The position numbers and the translations under genes were made by a program. From Chthonomonas sp. UBA2362 (lineage in GTDB: Bacteria > Armatimonadota > Fimbriimonadia > Fimbriimonadales > Fimbriimonadaceae), in contig DDTO01000002.1 of the NCBI GenBank assembly GCA_002344135.1, positions 484,794 to 548,793 of the forward strand: a stretch of 64,000 nt of DNA, given 5' to 3'. Positions 25,076-32,476 of this stretch are shown here, piece by piece (the first letter of the stretch is position 1; each line of letters starts with the position of its first letter). Under the pieces are notes generated by a model. It saw nothing but the letters and a program-made list of their open reading frames with translations. It was not told the DNA's origin and did no database searches.

Positions 25076-25948
25076 ATGACACGTGAAAACTCGATGCGAC
25101 CCGCCTCCGGCTACCTGATGCTGTTGGTGACGCTAGCCCTCTACGTCGGGGCCGGCTACGGGATTTACATGATCGTCCAGAACAAGGACAATCCCGGCCC
25201 CTTCATCTTCCTCGACCTCGGGCTTTGGCTTGTCGCCGGTCTGATGTGTTCCGGCTTTACCGTGGTCGAACCCAATGGCAGCAAGGTTGTCCTGCTGTTC
25301 GGGCGCTACGTCGGCACGATCCGATCGAGCGGCTTCTGGTGGGTCAACCCATTCTCGACCCGCAGGCCGGTTTCGCTGAGAATCCGGACGCTCAATGGCG
25401 AGCGGCTGAAGGTGAACGACTTGACCGGCAACCCGGTCGAGATCGCGGCGATCATCGTTTGGCAGGTCGTGGATACCTACCAGGCCAGTTTCGACGTGGA
25501 CGACTACGAGCAGTACGTCAACCTGCAGAGCGAGACTTCGCTCCGGCATTCGGCTTCCGCGTATCCATACGACGGCGACGACGACACACCGTCCTTACGG
25601 CACAACACGAGCGACATTCAGGATCACCTCTTGGTCGAACTGAACGATCGTCTCGGAAGGGCAGGCGTGAAGGTCCTCGAAGCGAGACTGTCTCACCTGG
25701 CCTATGCGCCGGAGATCGCGGGCGTCATGCTGCGGCGCCAGCAGGCCGCGGCGATCATCTCGGCTCGGCAGAAGATCGTGGATGGCGCCGTCGGCATGGT
25801 CGAAATGGCGCTGGAGCGGCTGGAGTCGCAGAACGTGCTCCAACTCGACGAAGAGCGGAAAGCCGCGATGGTCACCAACCTCATGGTCGTGCTGTGCAGC
25901 GAGAACGCCGCCCAGCCGGTGCTCAACACGGGGACGCTTTACCCTTAG
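25076..25948 (+). CDS. SPFH/band 7 membrane protein
   Basis: 290 residues. AAGGAG at 25061 is nine bases before ATG 25076 and only three before ATG 25070, so the second ATG is preferred. Two membrane segments (YLMLLVTLALYVGAGYGIYMI, FIFLDLGLWLVAGLMCSGFTVV) lead into an SPFH domain (VVEPNGSKVVLLFGRYVGTI, NPVEIAAIIVWQVVD, RHSAS, APEIAGVMLRRQQAAAIISARQKIVDGAVG). SPFH proteins build membrane rafts or cages. The next gene, an Arc-like regulator, follows after eight bases, a pairing I know from actinobacterial genomes. Confidence 0.9.
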   Translation: MTRENSMRPASGYLMLLVTLALYVGAGYGIYMIVQNKDNPGPFIFLDLGLWLVAGLMCSGFTVVEPNGSKVVLLFGRYVGTIRSSGFWWVNPFSTRRPVSLRIRTLNGERLKVNDLTGNPVEIAAIIVWQVVDTYQASFDVDDYEQYVNLQSETSLRHSASAYPYDGDDDTPSLRHNTSDIQDHLLVELNDRLGRAGVKVLEARLSHLAYAPEIAGVMLRRQQAAAIISARQKIVDGAVGMVEMALERLESQNVLQLDEERKAAMVTNLMVVLCSENAAQPVLNTGTLYP

Positions 25949-25956
25949 ACCTTCCC

Positions 25957-26148
25957 ATGGCGGAAAGAAAGTCCTTCGTATTGCGGATGAGTCCCGAGCT
26001 TTGGGACGAAGTCCAGCGGCTGGCGGGGGAGGAACTACGAAGCGTAAACGCGCAGATCGAGTTCCTCCTCCGCGAGGCTCTGCGAAAGCGGGGAAGGCTC
26101 GTTAAGAGCCATCGCGAGACGCCTGAGCCGGCGGAGACGCCGGAATAA
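25957..26148 (+). CDS. Arc-like ribbon-helix-helix protein
   Basis: 63 residues, too short for most gene calls but clear in sequence: FVLRMSPELWDEVQRLAGEE followed by LRSVNAQIEFLLREALRKRG matches the Arc/MetJ ribbon-helix-helix fold (one beta strand, two helices), which binds DNA as a dimer. It starts eight bases after the SPFH gene and probably shares its mRNA. The LRSVNAQIE turn is the hallmark of the small proteins paired with SPFH genes. No toxin partner is visible, so it is likely a regulator or a cytosolic partner of the SPFH protein. The 3' end overlaps the convergent DprA-like gene. Confidence 0.8.
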   Translation: MAERKSFVLRMSPELWDEVQRLAGEELRSVNAQIEFLLREALRKRGRLVKSHRETPEPAETPE

Positions 26149-27007
26149 TCTCTGCGCCGGCCTCGCGGAACGCGCGGTAGTTCAGCGACAGGTCGCTCAC
26201 TCTGACTGGCCGCCCCGCCTTGAGGGCCAGCCGCCCCAGTCTCTCCATGTTCCCCCCTTCTTGCGCGATGACGATATCGAGCCGCCGCGCGAGGCCTGCG
26301 ATGACCCGGTCCCGCGTCTTGTTGCCGGCGGCGTGGTAACGGAGGTCCGGCGCACAGACCGATACCGCAAGATCGGTTGCCGGGTCGAAGCGGTAACGCC
26401 ACAGGCGCGCGGTGCGGAAAGGCTCATCGCTGAGGTCCTCCCCGAGGGCAGCGTAGAGGCCACGATCGAGCACGAGAATTCTGGGCGCGCCCCATCGCAG
26501 GGGCACGACCGCTGCGCGCTGGTACTCCGCCGTGTCGTGGCCGGCCACCAGGGTCTCCCCGGAGAGGACTCCTTCCTCGGCGAGGCGCTCGATCAGGTCG
26601 AGGGCGGCCGGTGGAGATTTGCGTGAGCTCAGCACAGCGAAAGTTCGTGATTCGAGTAAGCGTGCATTGCCGTAGAGAAACAGCACGCCGGGGGGATCGG
26701 GATCGAAGGCCTCAAGAGCATGCGGATAGTGGGGATCGACGGCGGTGACGAGGCTGACTCCGAAACGATCGAGACGACGCTCGGTGTCTTCGGCCTCGGC
26801 GAGGAGACGCTTGCGGTGGTCGACCCAGGCGGTGGCGGTGGCGGCGGCGAGGCGATACTCCTCGGTCAGAACCGCCTTGCCGAACCGAAGGAACTCTTCG
26901 GGACTTCGACCGAGAAGATCGTTGCGCCCGAGGACGCGGCAGATCGTTTTCGCCCCTATGCCGGGGGTGAGCGCCATCGCAAGGGCCAAGGTGCGTCGGC
27001 TGGCCAT
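26102..27007 (-). CDS. DprA-like Rossmann protein, diverged
   Basis: 301 residues. An N-terminal helical region (LALAMALTPGIGAKTICRVLGRN) resembles the HhH/SAM part of DprA, and residues 80-280 follow the DprA/Smf Rossmann order: YPHALEAFDPDPPGVLFLYGN, FAVLSSRKSPP where DprA has G-S-R, then an ATP/DNA pocket region and IVIAQEGGNMERLGRLALKAGRPV. DprA loads RecA on incoming single-stranded DNA. The glycine of the GSR motif is lost, so the role may differ. Possibly a family specific to this lineage. Leaderless start: TAATCT at spacing six. Confidence 0.65.
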   Translation of the reverse strand: MASRRTLALAMALTPGIGAKTICRVLGRNDLLGRSPEEFLRFGKAVLTEEYRLAAATATAWVDHRKRLLAEAEDTERRLDRFGVSLVTAVDPHYPHALEAFDPDPPGVLFLYGNARLLESRTFAVLSSRKSPPAALDLIERLAEEGVLSGETLVAGHDTAEYQRAAVVPLRWGAPRILVLDRGLYAALGEDLSDEPFRTARLWRYRFDPATDLAVSVCAPDLRYHAAGNKTRDRVIAGLARRLDIVIAQEGGNMERLGRLALKAGRPVRVSDLSLNYRAFREAGAEIIPASPPAQASRDGS

Positions 27008-27013
27008 GCGCCG

Positions 27014-27019
27014 AGATTA
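27014..27019 (-). promoter_or_regulatory. Leaderless -10 (TAATCT) of the DprA-like gene
   Basis: TAATCT, six bases, ATG 27007 on the minus strand, identical in hexamer and spacing to dapB. Only 33 bases separate this start from serC. Confidence 0.55.
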
Positions 27020-27028
27020 CCGCCCGGG

Positions 27029-27034
27029 TACAAC
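27029..27034 (+). promoter_or_regulatory. Leaderless -10 (TACAAC) of serC
   Basis: TACAAC, six bases, ATG 27041. Its -35 would fall inside the divergent DprA-like gene. Confidence 0.45.
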
Positions 27035-27040
27035 CGAAAC

Positions 27041-28138
27041 ATGAGCCAGCCCTACGATCGCGTCTTCAACTTTTCCGCCGGGCCCTGCACCCTCCCGGTT
27101 GGGGTCCTCGAGCAAGCGCGGGACGAGATGCTCAACTGCCGCGGAGCCGGCATGAGCGTCATGGAGATGAGCCACCGATCGAAGGCCTACGAGAGCATTA
27201 TCGAGCGGGCAGAAGCAGACCTGCGAGCACTCCTCGGCATCCCCGAGGGTTATCGGGTCCTGTTCCTCCAGGGCGGGGCCTCGCTCCAGTTCACCATGCT
27301 TCCCATGGCCTTCCTCGGCGAGGGCAGGTCCGCCGACTACGTCGTCACCGGCTCGTGGGGGGAGAAGGCCGTCGAGGCCGCGTGCCTCGAAGGGAACGTC
27401 CAAACCATCTTCTCCGGAAAGGCCACGAACTACGACAGGGTCCCCGACCTCGGCGGGCTTTCGAGGAGTCCTGGGGCGGAGTACTTGCACTTCACCAGCA
27501 ACGAGACGATCCAGGGTGTCGAGTTCGCGGGCGACCCCGGCGGTCTTGGAGTCCCGGTCGTGTGCGACATGTCGTCCGACATCCTCTCCCGTCCTTGCGA
27601 TGTCTCTAAGTACTCCCTCATCTATGCCGGCGCGCAGAAGAACATGGGGCCAGCCGGCGTGGTCGTCGTGATCGTCGCCGACGAGATGCTCGGCCGCCAG
27701 CGCCCCAACCGCCCGCCAATGCTCGACTACCGCCTGCAGGCGGAGCACAAGTCTCTCTACAACACGCCGCCCTGCTACTCGATCTACATCTGCGGGCTCG
27801 TCTTCCAATGGCTTCTCGATCTGGGCGGGCTCGAGGGAATGAACCGAATCAATCGCGAAAAGGCGGACGCCATCTACGCTGCTATCGACGGGTCGGGTGG
27901 CTACTACAAGGGCCATGCTCAGCTCGGTAGCCGGTCGATCATGAACATCACCTTCACTTTGGCCGATCCCGACCTGACCGATCGCTTCGTGTCGGAGGCC
28001 AAGACTCAGGGGCTCGACGGCCTCAAGGGGCATCGTTCTGTCGGCGGCGTTCGCGCCAGCATTTACAACGCCTTTCCGCTGGAGGGTTGCCAGGCGCTCG
28101 CCGCATTCATGAGGGAGTTCGCCGCCAAGAACGGCTAG
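27041..28138 (+). CDS. serC: Phosphoserine aminotransferase
   Basis: 365 residues. SerC converts 3-phosphohydroxypyruvate and glutamate to phosphoserine (serine and pyridoxal pathways). The family start FNFSAGPCTLPVGVLEQA, MSVMEMSHRSKAY, FLQGGASLQF, the PLP lysine Lys200 in YAGAQKNMGPAGV and the C-terminal LKGHRSVGGVRASIYNAFP are all present. ATG 27041 gives the standard N-terminus; the longer frame upstream is antisense to the DprA-like gene. The next small gene starts directly after the stop. Confidence 0.97.
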   Translation: MSQPYDRVFNFSAGPCTLPVGVLEQARDEMLNCRGAGMSVMEMSHRSKAYESIIERAEADLRALLGIPEGYRVLFLQGGASLQFTMLPMAFLGEGRSADYVVTGSWGEKAVEAACLEGNVQTIFSGKATNYDRVPDLGGLSRSPGAEYLHFTSNETIQGVEFAGDPGGLGVPVVCDMSSDILSRPCDVSKYSLIYAGAQKNMGPAGVVVVIVADEMLGRQRPNRPPMLDYRLQAEHKSLYNTPPCYSIYICGLVFQWLLDLGGLEGMNRINREKADAIYAAIDGSGGYYKGHAQLGSRSIMNITFTLADPDLTDRFVSEAKTQGLDGLKGHRSVGGVRASIYNAFPLEGCQALAAFMREFAAKNG

Positions 28139-28417
28139 ATGGAAATCGTCCTCTTTGTCGTCGGCTGCATCACGATCGCCTCGATCGTTGATAAGGTGTT
28201 GCGTCATCGCCGAGACATGGAGAAGATCCGTGCCGGCAAGCCGCCGGTCCTCGCCCAGGAGAGCGGCGATCTCCGCGCCCAGATCGAGTCGTGGAGGCAG
28301 ACGAGCACCGAGTTCGACCTCAGCCTCGAGGCCAACCACGAGATGCTCGGGCGCCGGCTCGACGCCATCGAGCGCCGCCTCGACGCGATCGAGAATTCGC
28401 AGCGGACGACCGGCTAG
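28139..28417 (+). CDS. Small membrane-anchored coiled-coil protein
   Basis: 92 residues: one N-terminal membrane helix (EIVLFVVGCITIASIVDKVL), a basic stretch, then a charged C-terminal helix with heptads (MLGRRLDAIERRLDAIE). It starts on the base after the serC stop, so it is translated from the same mRNA. The layout resembles PspB/LapA-type small envelope proteins but no family is assigned. Function unknown. Confidence 0.65.
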   Translation: MEIVLFVVGCITIASIVDKVLRHRRDMEKIRAGKPPVLAQESGDLRAQIESWRQTSTEFDLSLEANHEMLGRRLDAIERRLDAIENSQRTTG

Positions 28418-28420
28418 CAC

Positions 28421-28456
28421 TTTTGGAGTGCGCGGGCTCGACCGCGCTTTTCGATT
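28421..28456 (+). repeat. Dispersed repeat R3, copy 2
   Basis: TTTTGGAGTGCGCGGGCTCG then ACCGCGCTTTTCGATT, matching the minus-strand copy at 15441-15478. It lies directly after the stop of the small membrane protein gene, where its GCGCGG/CCGCGC stem could also stop transcription. Confidence 0.7.
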
Positions 28457-28542
28457 CGCCTCGATAGCGAAACCTGGGGCCCGTTCGCCACGATTCCAAG
28501 AGAGCCTGCCGCCATGCACCGCGTGGCCGCGTAGAAGTAGCC

Positions 28543-29484
28543 ATGCCCCCCGTGACCGGTATTCACCACGTGACCGCGATCTGCGGCGACGTTCAAGCGA
28601 ACCTCGATTTCTACACCGGCGTGCTCGGCCTGCGACTGGTGAAGGTCGCGGTGAACTTCGACGATCCCACCACCTACCACACCTATTTCGGTGACGGCCT
28701 CGGACGGCCGGGCACACTGATCACCTTCTTCCCGTACCCCGATTCCTACAAGGGGCGGGCGGGGAGCGGCTCGGTGATCGCTACCGGCTATGCGGTACCG
28801 CCAGGGAGCTTGCGCTGGTGGATCGATCGACTGGCCGAAATGGCCGTGCACTTCGACGGCCCTCATCGCCGCGGTGACGAAGAGTTCGTTACGCTGCGCG
28901 ATCCCGATGGAATCGACATCGAGATCGTCGCTTCCCCGACTTGCCCGCGACCCGAGCCCTGGACGAAGATGCCGGTGCCCGCCGAAAATGCGATCGGCTG
29001 CATCCATGGGGTCACGCTCTGCGAGGAGGCGAGCGAGTTCACCATCGACTTCCTCGTGGATGCGCTCGGCTTTCGCGAGGCGGAAGGTTTCGCTGAGGAG
29101 CAGCGGCGCTTCGAATCGGGAGTCGGCGGTTCCGGCACGCTGGTCGACGTCGTCTGCCGTCCGGACGCTCCCCACGGGCGGGGTGGACAGGGTAGCGTCC
29201 ATCACGTGGCTTTCCGGACTCCGCAAGAAGAAAGTCAAGCCCACATCCACGCCGATATCCGCGCACGAGGAATCAACGTCAGCCCGGTGATGAACCGTAA
29301 CTATTTCAAATCTATCTACTTCAGGGAACCCGGCGGCGTGCTCTTCGAGGTGGCGACCGACGGGCCTGGCATGACGATCGACGAAACGCCGGAACTACTC
29401 GGCTCTTCCCTGCGGCTGCCCGAGCAGTACGAGCCGCTCCGCGAGAAGATCGAGGCGGTGCTGCCCGCTCTGAGGCGGCCATGA
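28543..29484 (+). CDS. VOC family ring-cleaving dioxygenase (MhqO-like)
   Basis: 313 residues with two glyoxalase-fold (VOC) modules: GIHHVTAICGDVQANLDFYTGVLGLRLV at the start and GCIHGVTLCEEASEFTIDFLVDALGF from about 150. Metal ligands are the His of GIHHVT, the HHVAFRT His in the second half and the Glu of GVLFEVAT. This arrangement is that of the hydroquinone-type extradiol dioxygenases (MhqO/LinE-like) that open quinol rings in detoxification. It overlaps the next gene (ATGA at 29481), the MhqD-like hydrolase. Substrate inferred from the pair. Confidence 0.87.
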   Translation: MPPVTGIHHVTAICGDVQANLDFYTGVLGLRLVKVAVNFDDPTTYHTYFGDGLGRPGTLITFFPYPDSYKGRAGSGSVIATGYAVPPGSLRWWIDRLAEMAVHFDGPHRRGDEEFVTLRDPDGIDIEIVASPTCPRPEPWTKMPVPAENAIGCIHGVTLCEEASEFTIDFLVDALGFREAEGFAEEQRRFESGVGGSGTLVDVVCRPDAPHGRGGQGSVHHVAFRTPQEESQAHIHADIRARGINVSPVMNRNYFKSIYFREPGGVLFEVATDGPGMTIDETPELLGSSLRLPEQYEPLREKIEAVLPALRRP

Positions 29485-30083
29485 GCTACGTTCACGTGTG
29501 GGAGCCGCCGACGGGTGAGGATGGACGTACTCTTCTGTTGCTTCACGGCACCGGTGCCGATGAGCACGACCTCCTGCCGCTGGGCCGCGCCCTCCTGCCC
29601 GGAGCAGGCATCCTGAGCCCCCGGGGAGACGTGGACGAAGGAGGGTCGAACCGCTTCTTTCGGCGCTTCGCCGAGGGCGTCTTCGATCTGGGCGACGTCG
29701 CCTTCCGTGCCGAGCGGTTGGGTGACTTCGTGGCCGACTGTGCCCACCAGTATGCTTTCGACCCTCACCGGGTGGTGGCGGTAGGCTTCTCGAACGGTGC
29801 GAACATCGCCGCGGCGACCCTCTTCGTGCGGCCACACGCCATCGCGGAAGCGGTCCTCTTTCGCGCCCAAGTGACCTTCGTCCCCGACCCCTTGCCCGAC
29901 TTGACCGGCAAACGGGTGCTCTTGGCTTCGGGCCGCGCGGACACTCTCATCCCGACCCACGAGGCGAGCGAACTCGCGGCGATCCTCCGCCAGTGCGGCG
30001 CCGAGGTGGATCACGCCTGGGCGGACTCCGGCCATCGGCTCACCGAAGACGAGGTCGATCTGGCGCGGGATTGGCTCGACTAG
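29481..30083 (+). CDS. Alpha/beta hydrolase, MhqD/carboxylesterase type
   Basis: 200 residues. The oxyanion segment LLLHGTGADEHDLLPLGRAL, nucleophile elbow GFSNGANIA (Ser), the Asp in SGRADTLIP and the His in DSGHRLTEDE complete the catalytic triad of the phospholipase/carboxylesterase family. In Firmicutes the mhqO-mhqD pair handles quinones and aromatic electrophiles; the fused start/stop here supports the same partnership. Its 3' end overlaps the convergent transporter gene by four bases. Confidence 0.88.
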   Translation: MSYVHVWEPPTGEDGRTLLLLHGTGADEHDLLPLGRALLPGAGILSPRGDVDEGGSNRFFRRFAEGVFDLGDVAFRAERLGDFVADCAHQYAFDPHRVVAVGFSNGANIAAATLFVRPHAIAEAVLFRAQVTFVPDPLPDLTGKRVLLASGRADTLIPTHEASELAAILRQCGAEVDHAWADSGHRLTEDEVDLARDWLD

Positions 30084-31531
30084 GCTGGCTGCAGCTTCGG
30101 CCGCCGCCTCCACGCCTCGACCAGAACCCAGAGTTCCGCGGCAAGCGAGACCGTCACCGCGATCGCCGACGAGATCACCCCTGGCCACTCCGCCGTGACC
30201 CCGATCCACAGCGCGAGGCCCAGCGTGACGAGTCCGACCGCAACCGCCGAGAGTCGCGCCACGGTCATGTGGTGGACCGTTAGCACACCTCGGACATACG
30301 ATTGCAGCGCCCCGATGAGGGGCAGCAGAGCGCTCGCGAGCAGGGCGACGTGGGCGGTGGCCGCCGTCGGTTCGTCGGTGGCCAGCACATGGATGAAGAA
30401 CCACCGATCGAAGCCCGAGAGAGTGACCACGAGCATCGCCACCGTGCACCACGCTCCGATCACGATGCAGAATCTCCGCAACACCCTCGCCGATTCGGCG
30501 TCCCGGTAGAGCGTGATGACGACCTCTGGCAGGGCAAAGACGATCGTACGGAGCATCCAGAGGAGCGTCAGCGACACCTGAAAGCCGGCCATGGCGAGGA
30601 TCGCGTCCGGGGCTCTTGCCAGAGCCGCGCTGACGATCGGGCTCGCGCTGAGCAGGACGAGCGTCGTCGCGGTGAGCGGTGCGTGAAAAGCGATCAGGCG
30701 CCGCAGGGAGAGACGAGGTGAACTTTCTTCTTTCCCCCCAACTTCGGTGAAGGAACCGACGGACCTCAGCGTTTCGCGGCTCACCCAATGGACAAAAACC
30801 GCCTCCACGAAAACCGACGCCACCAGTCCCAGGGCGACGATCTGAACTCCAGGGAGAGAGCCTGCGGCGGCCAGCGAGAACCCCACGATGGCGATCGTCG
30901 CGACCCTAAGGGCGGTGCCGACCGAGATCAGCCGCGTTCGATGGTGGCGGATGAGCACGCCTTGAAGGAACCTCCTCCAGCCGATGCATGCGCTCCAGGG
31001 GATCATGATTGCTAAGGGCACTCGCAGTGCCTCGCCGACCACAGCGTCGAGACCGAGCACACGATAGGCGAGCCAATCGAAGAGAGGCGTCAGCGCCACG
31101 AGGGCGTGTACCGCGCAGGAGAGGAGCATGAGCCAGAGCGTGAAGCGACGCAAAAGCAAGATGCGGGTGGGATCGAGGGCGAGCGTCGTGGAGGTCGCGA
31201 GCAAATCGATCACCGGGCTCTCGATCCAAAGCGAAACGCTCATGAGCACGAGAAAGGCGGCAGTGTCGATGCGGGCATTCGGCAGTCGTGAGATGATCGC
31301 TACCGAGATCGGGCTCTCGACCGCCATCATCAGCCATGAGAGTGCCAGCGGTGTGTAGAGCCGAAGGATGCGCCCGGAGGTCAAGTCCGGGGCTCGAGCT
31401 GGGAGTGGCTCGGTACTGGTGGCCGCTTCGATCGGAGAATGGTACCCACCGTCGGCGCCGGGAACTCTGTGCGGAGCGCTCCGGTAGTCTTGATCCTCAT
31501 TGTCGCCGTCCAGCGAACCGAGGCACAACAT
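30080..31531 (-). CDS. MATE/MVF-superfamily transporter resembling ANKH
   Basis: Up to 483 residues with about 12 membrane helices. It has the general layout of MATE/PST exporters, but segments such as ALTPLFDWLAYRVLGLDAVVG followed by IPWSACIGWRRFLQGVLIRHHRT resemble the vertebrate ANKH (progressive ankylosis) family, which exports phosphate compounds/ATP or citrate. The start is uncertain: ATG 31531 overlaps the start of the divergent dioxygenase gene, and TAGTGT lies six bases before codon 2 (TTG 31528). The N-terminal 50 residues are polar. Substrate unknown. Confidence 0.75.
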   Translation of the reverse strand: MLCLGSLDGDNEDQDYRSAPHRVPGADGGYHSPIEAATSTEPLPARAPDLTSGRILRLYTPLALSWLMMAVESPISVAIISRLPNARIDTAAFLVLMSVSLWIESPVIDLLATSTTLALDPTRILLLRRFTLWLMLLSCAVHALVALTPLFDWLAYRVLGLDAVVGEALRVPLAIMIPWSACIGWRRFLQGVLIRHHRTRLISVGTALRVATIAIVGFSLAAAGSLPGVQIVALGLVASVFVEAVFVHWVSRETLRSVGSFTEVGGKEESSPRLSLRRLIAFHAPLTATTLVLLSASPIVSAALARAPDAILAMAGFQVSLTLLWMLRTIVFALPEVVITLYRDAESARVLRRFCIVIGAWCTVAMLVVTLSGFDRWFFIHVLATDEPTAATAHVALLASALLPLIGALQSYVRGVLTVHHMTVARLSAVAVGLVTLGLALWIGVTAEWPGVISSAIAVTVSLAAELWVLVEAWRRRPKLQPA

Positions 31532-32237
31532 GGAACACTACACACCTGAATTCACCCGCAGGACTTTCTTGCGCAATCTCATGATCGGGGCGGCCTCCCT
31601 GACCGCCGTCAAGGCCTTCAGCGAGGAGGCATTCCGGTTCATGGAGGAAGGCGGCTTTCTGGAGGAACTCGTCCAGACGCCACGCCAAATCGAAGGTCCC
31701 TTCTATCCGACGAAGCTGCCGCTCGATATCGACAACGGCCTCATCCTCATCAAGCCGAGCACGACGCCCGCGATCGGGAAGATCACCCATCTTTCCGGCA
31801 GGGTCCTCGACCTCAAGGGTGAGCCGCTGAAGGGCATCGTCGTGGAGATTTGGCAGGTCGACGGCAACGGTGTCTATCTTCACCAAGGCAGTGACAACGC
31901 GGGCTCGCGCGACAAGAATTTCCAGGGATTCGGACGGTTCGAAACCGCCTCGGATGGCGCGTTCCGGTTCCGTACGGTCAAGCCGGTGTCCTATCCCGGA
32001 CGAACGCCGCACATCCACGTGAAGGTCAAGAAAGGCGGTCGCGAAATCCTCACGACCCAGCTCTATGTGAAGGGCGAGCCCGGCAACGCCAGCGACGGCG
32101 TCCTCAACGGCATCCGAGACAAGAAGCAGCGTGAGTCGGTGATCATGGCCTTCGAGCCGGTGAAGGAATCGCGGCTCGGCGAACTCGCGGCGCGCTGCGA
32201 CCTCGTGCTGGGCTACACGCCAGAAGACAAGCACTAG
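31530..32237 (+). CDS. Intradiol ring-cleavage dioxygenase, Tat-exported
   Basis: 235 residues. The N-terminus EFTRRTFLRNLMIGAASLTA is a twin-arginine signal. The rest is an intradiol (protocatechuate 3,4-dioxygenase beta-like) fold: QIEGPFYP, SGRVLDLKGEPLKGIVVEIWQ, the Tyr and His ligands in SYPGRTPHIHVKV, and TTQLYVKG. Such secreted Fe(III) enzymes occur in soil bacteria with a broad catechol range. A TTG at 31500 could extend it by ten residues; ATG 31530 starts just before the Tat motif. It shares start-codon bases with the divergent transporter gene. Confidence 0.88.
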   Translation: MEHYTPEFTRRTFLRNLMIGAASLTAVKAFSEEAFRFMEEGGFLEELVQTPRQIEGPFYPTKLPLDIDNGLILIKPSTTPAIGKITHLSGRVLDLKGEPLKGIVVEIWQVDGNGVYLHQGSDNAGSRDKNFQGFGRFETASDGAFRFRTVKPVSYPGRTPHIHVKVKKGGREILTTQLYVKGEPGNASDGVLNGIRDKKQRESVIMAFEPVKESRLGELAARCDLVLGYTPEDKH

Positions 32238-32476
32238 CGGGCAACGGATGGCATTCAGTGGATTCGCTTCAGGCCGAAGCGAGTCCTGCGTACGGTGGAC
32301 ACGATACTGCCGACTTGACTTCCTCCTGGCCTGGTTCCATCCTGCTATAGGGGAGCATTTCCCCGGTCCGGCATCCAGGACGGGGATGCAGTATGAAAAC
32401 GGAGAGTTCCGTCGGCCTGGCGACAGTGTTTGCTGCTTGCCAGGTCCACGGTGGCTAAAGTCATCCTCGTTAGGGG
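32238..32476. other. Convergent intergenic region with stem-loops
   Basis: Between two convergent genes. It holds GGGGAGCATTTCCCC (32350-32364), CATCC-AGGACGG-GGATG (32371-32387) and CTGGCGACAG...TGCTTGCCAG (32417-32443). None has a T tract; they may serve as bidirectional terminators. No coding frame is convincing. Confidence 0.4.

Noticed and set aside
27017..28717. Minus-strand frame of 566 codons
   Set aside because: It is antisense to serC; the product is Arg/Asp-rich with no domain.
32330..32450. Riboswitch or structured RNA
   Set aside because: Several stem-loops are visible, but the region lies between convergent genes, so there is no downstream gene to control, and no known motif is recognised.
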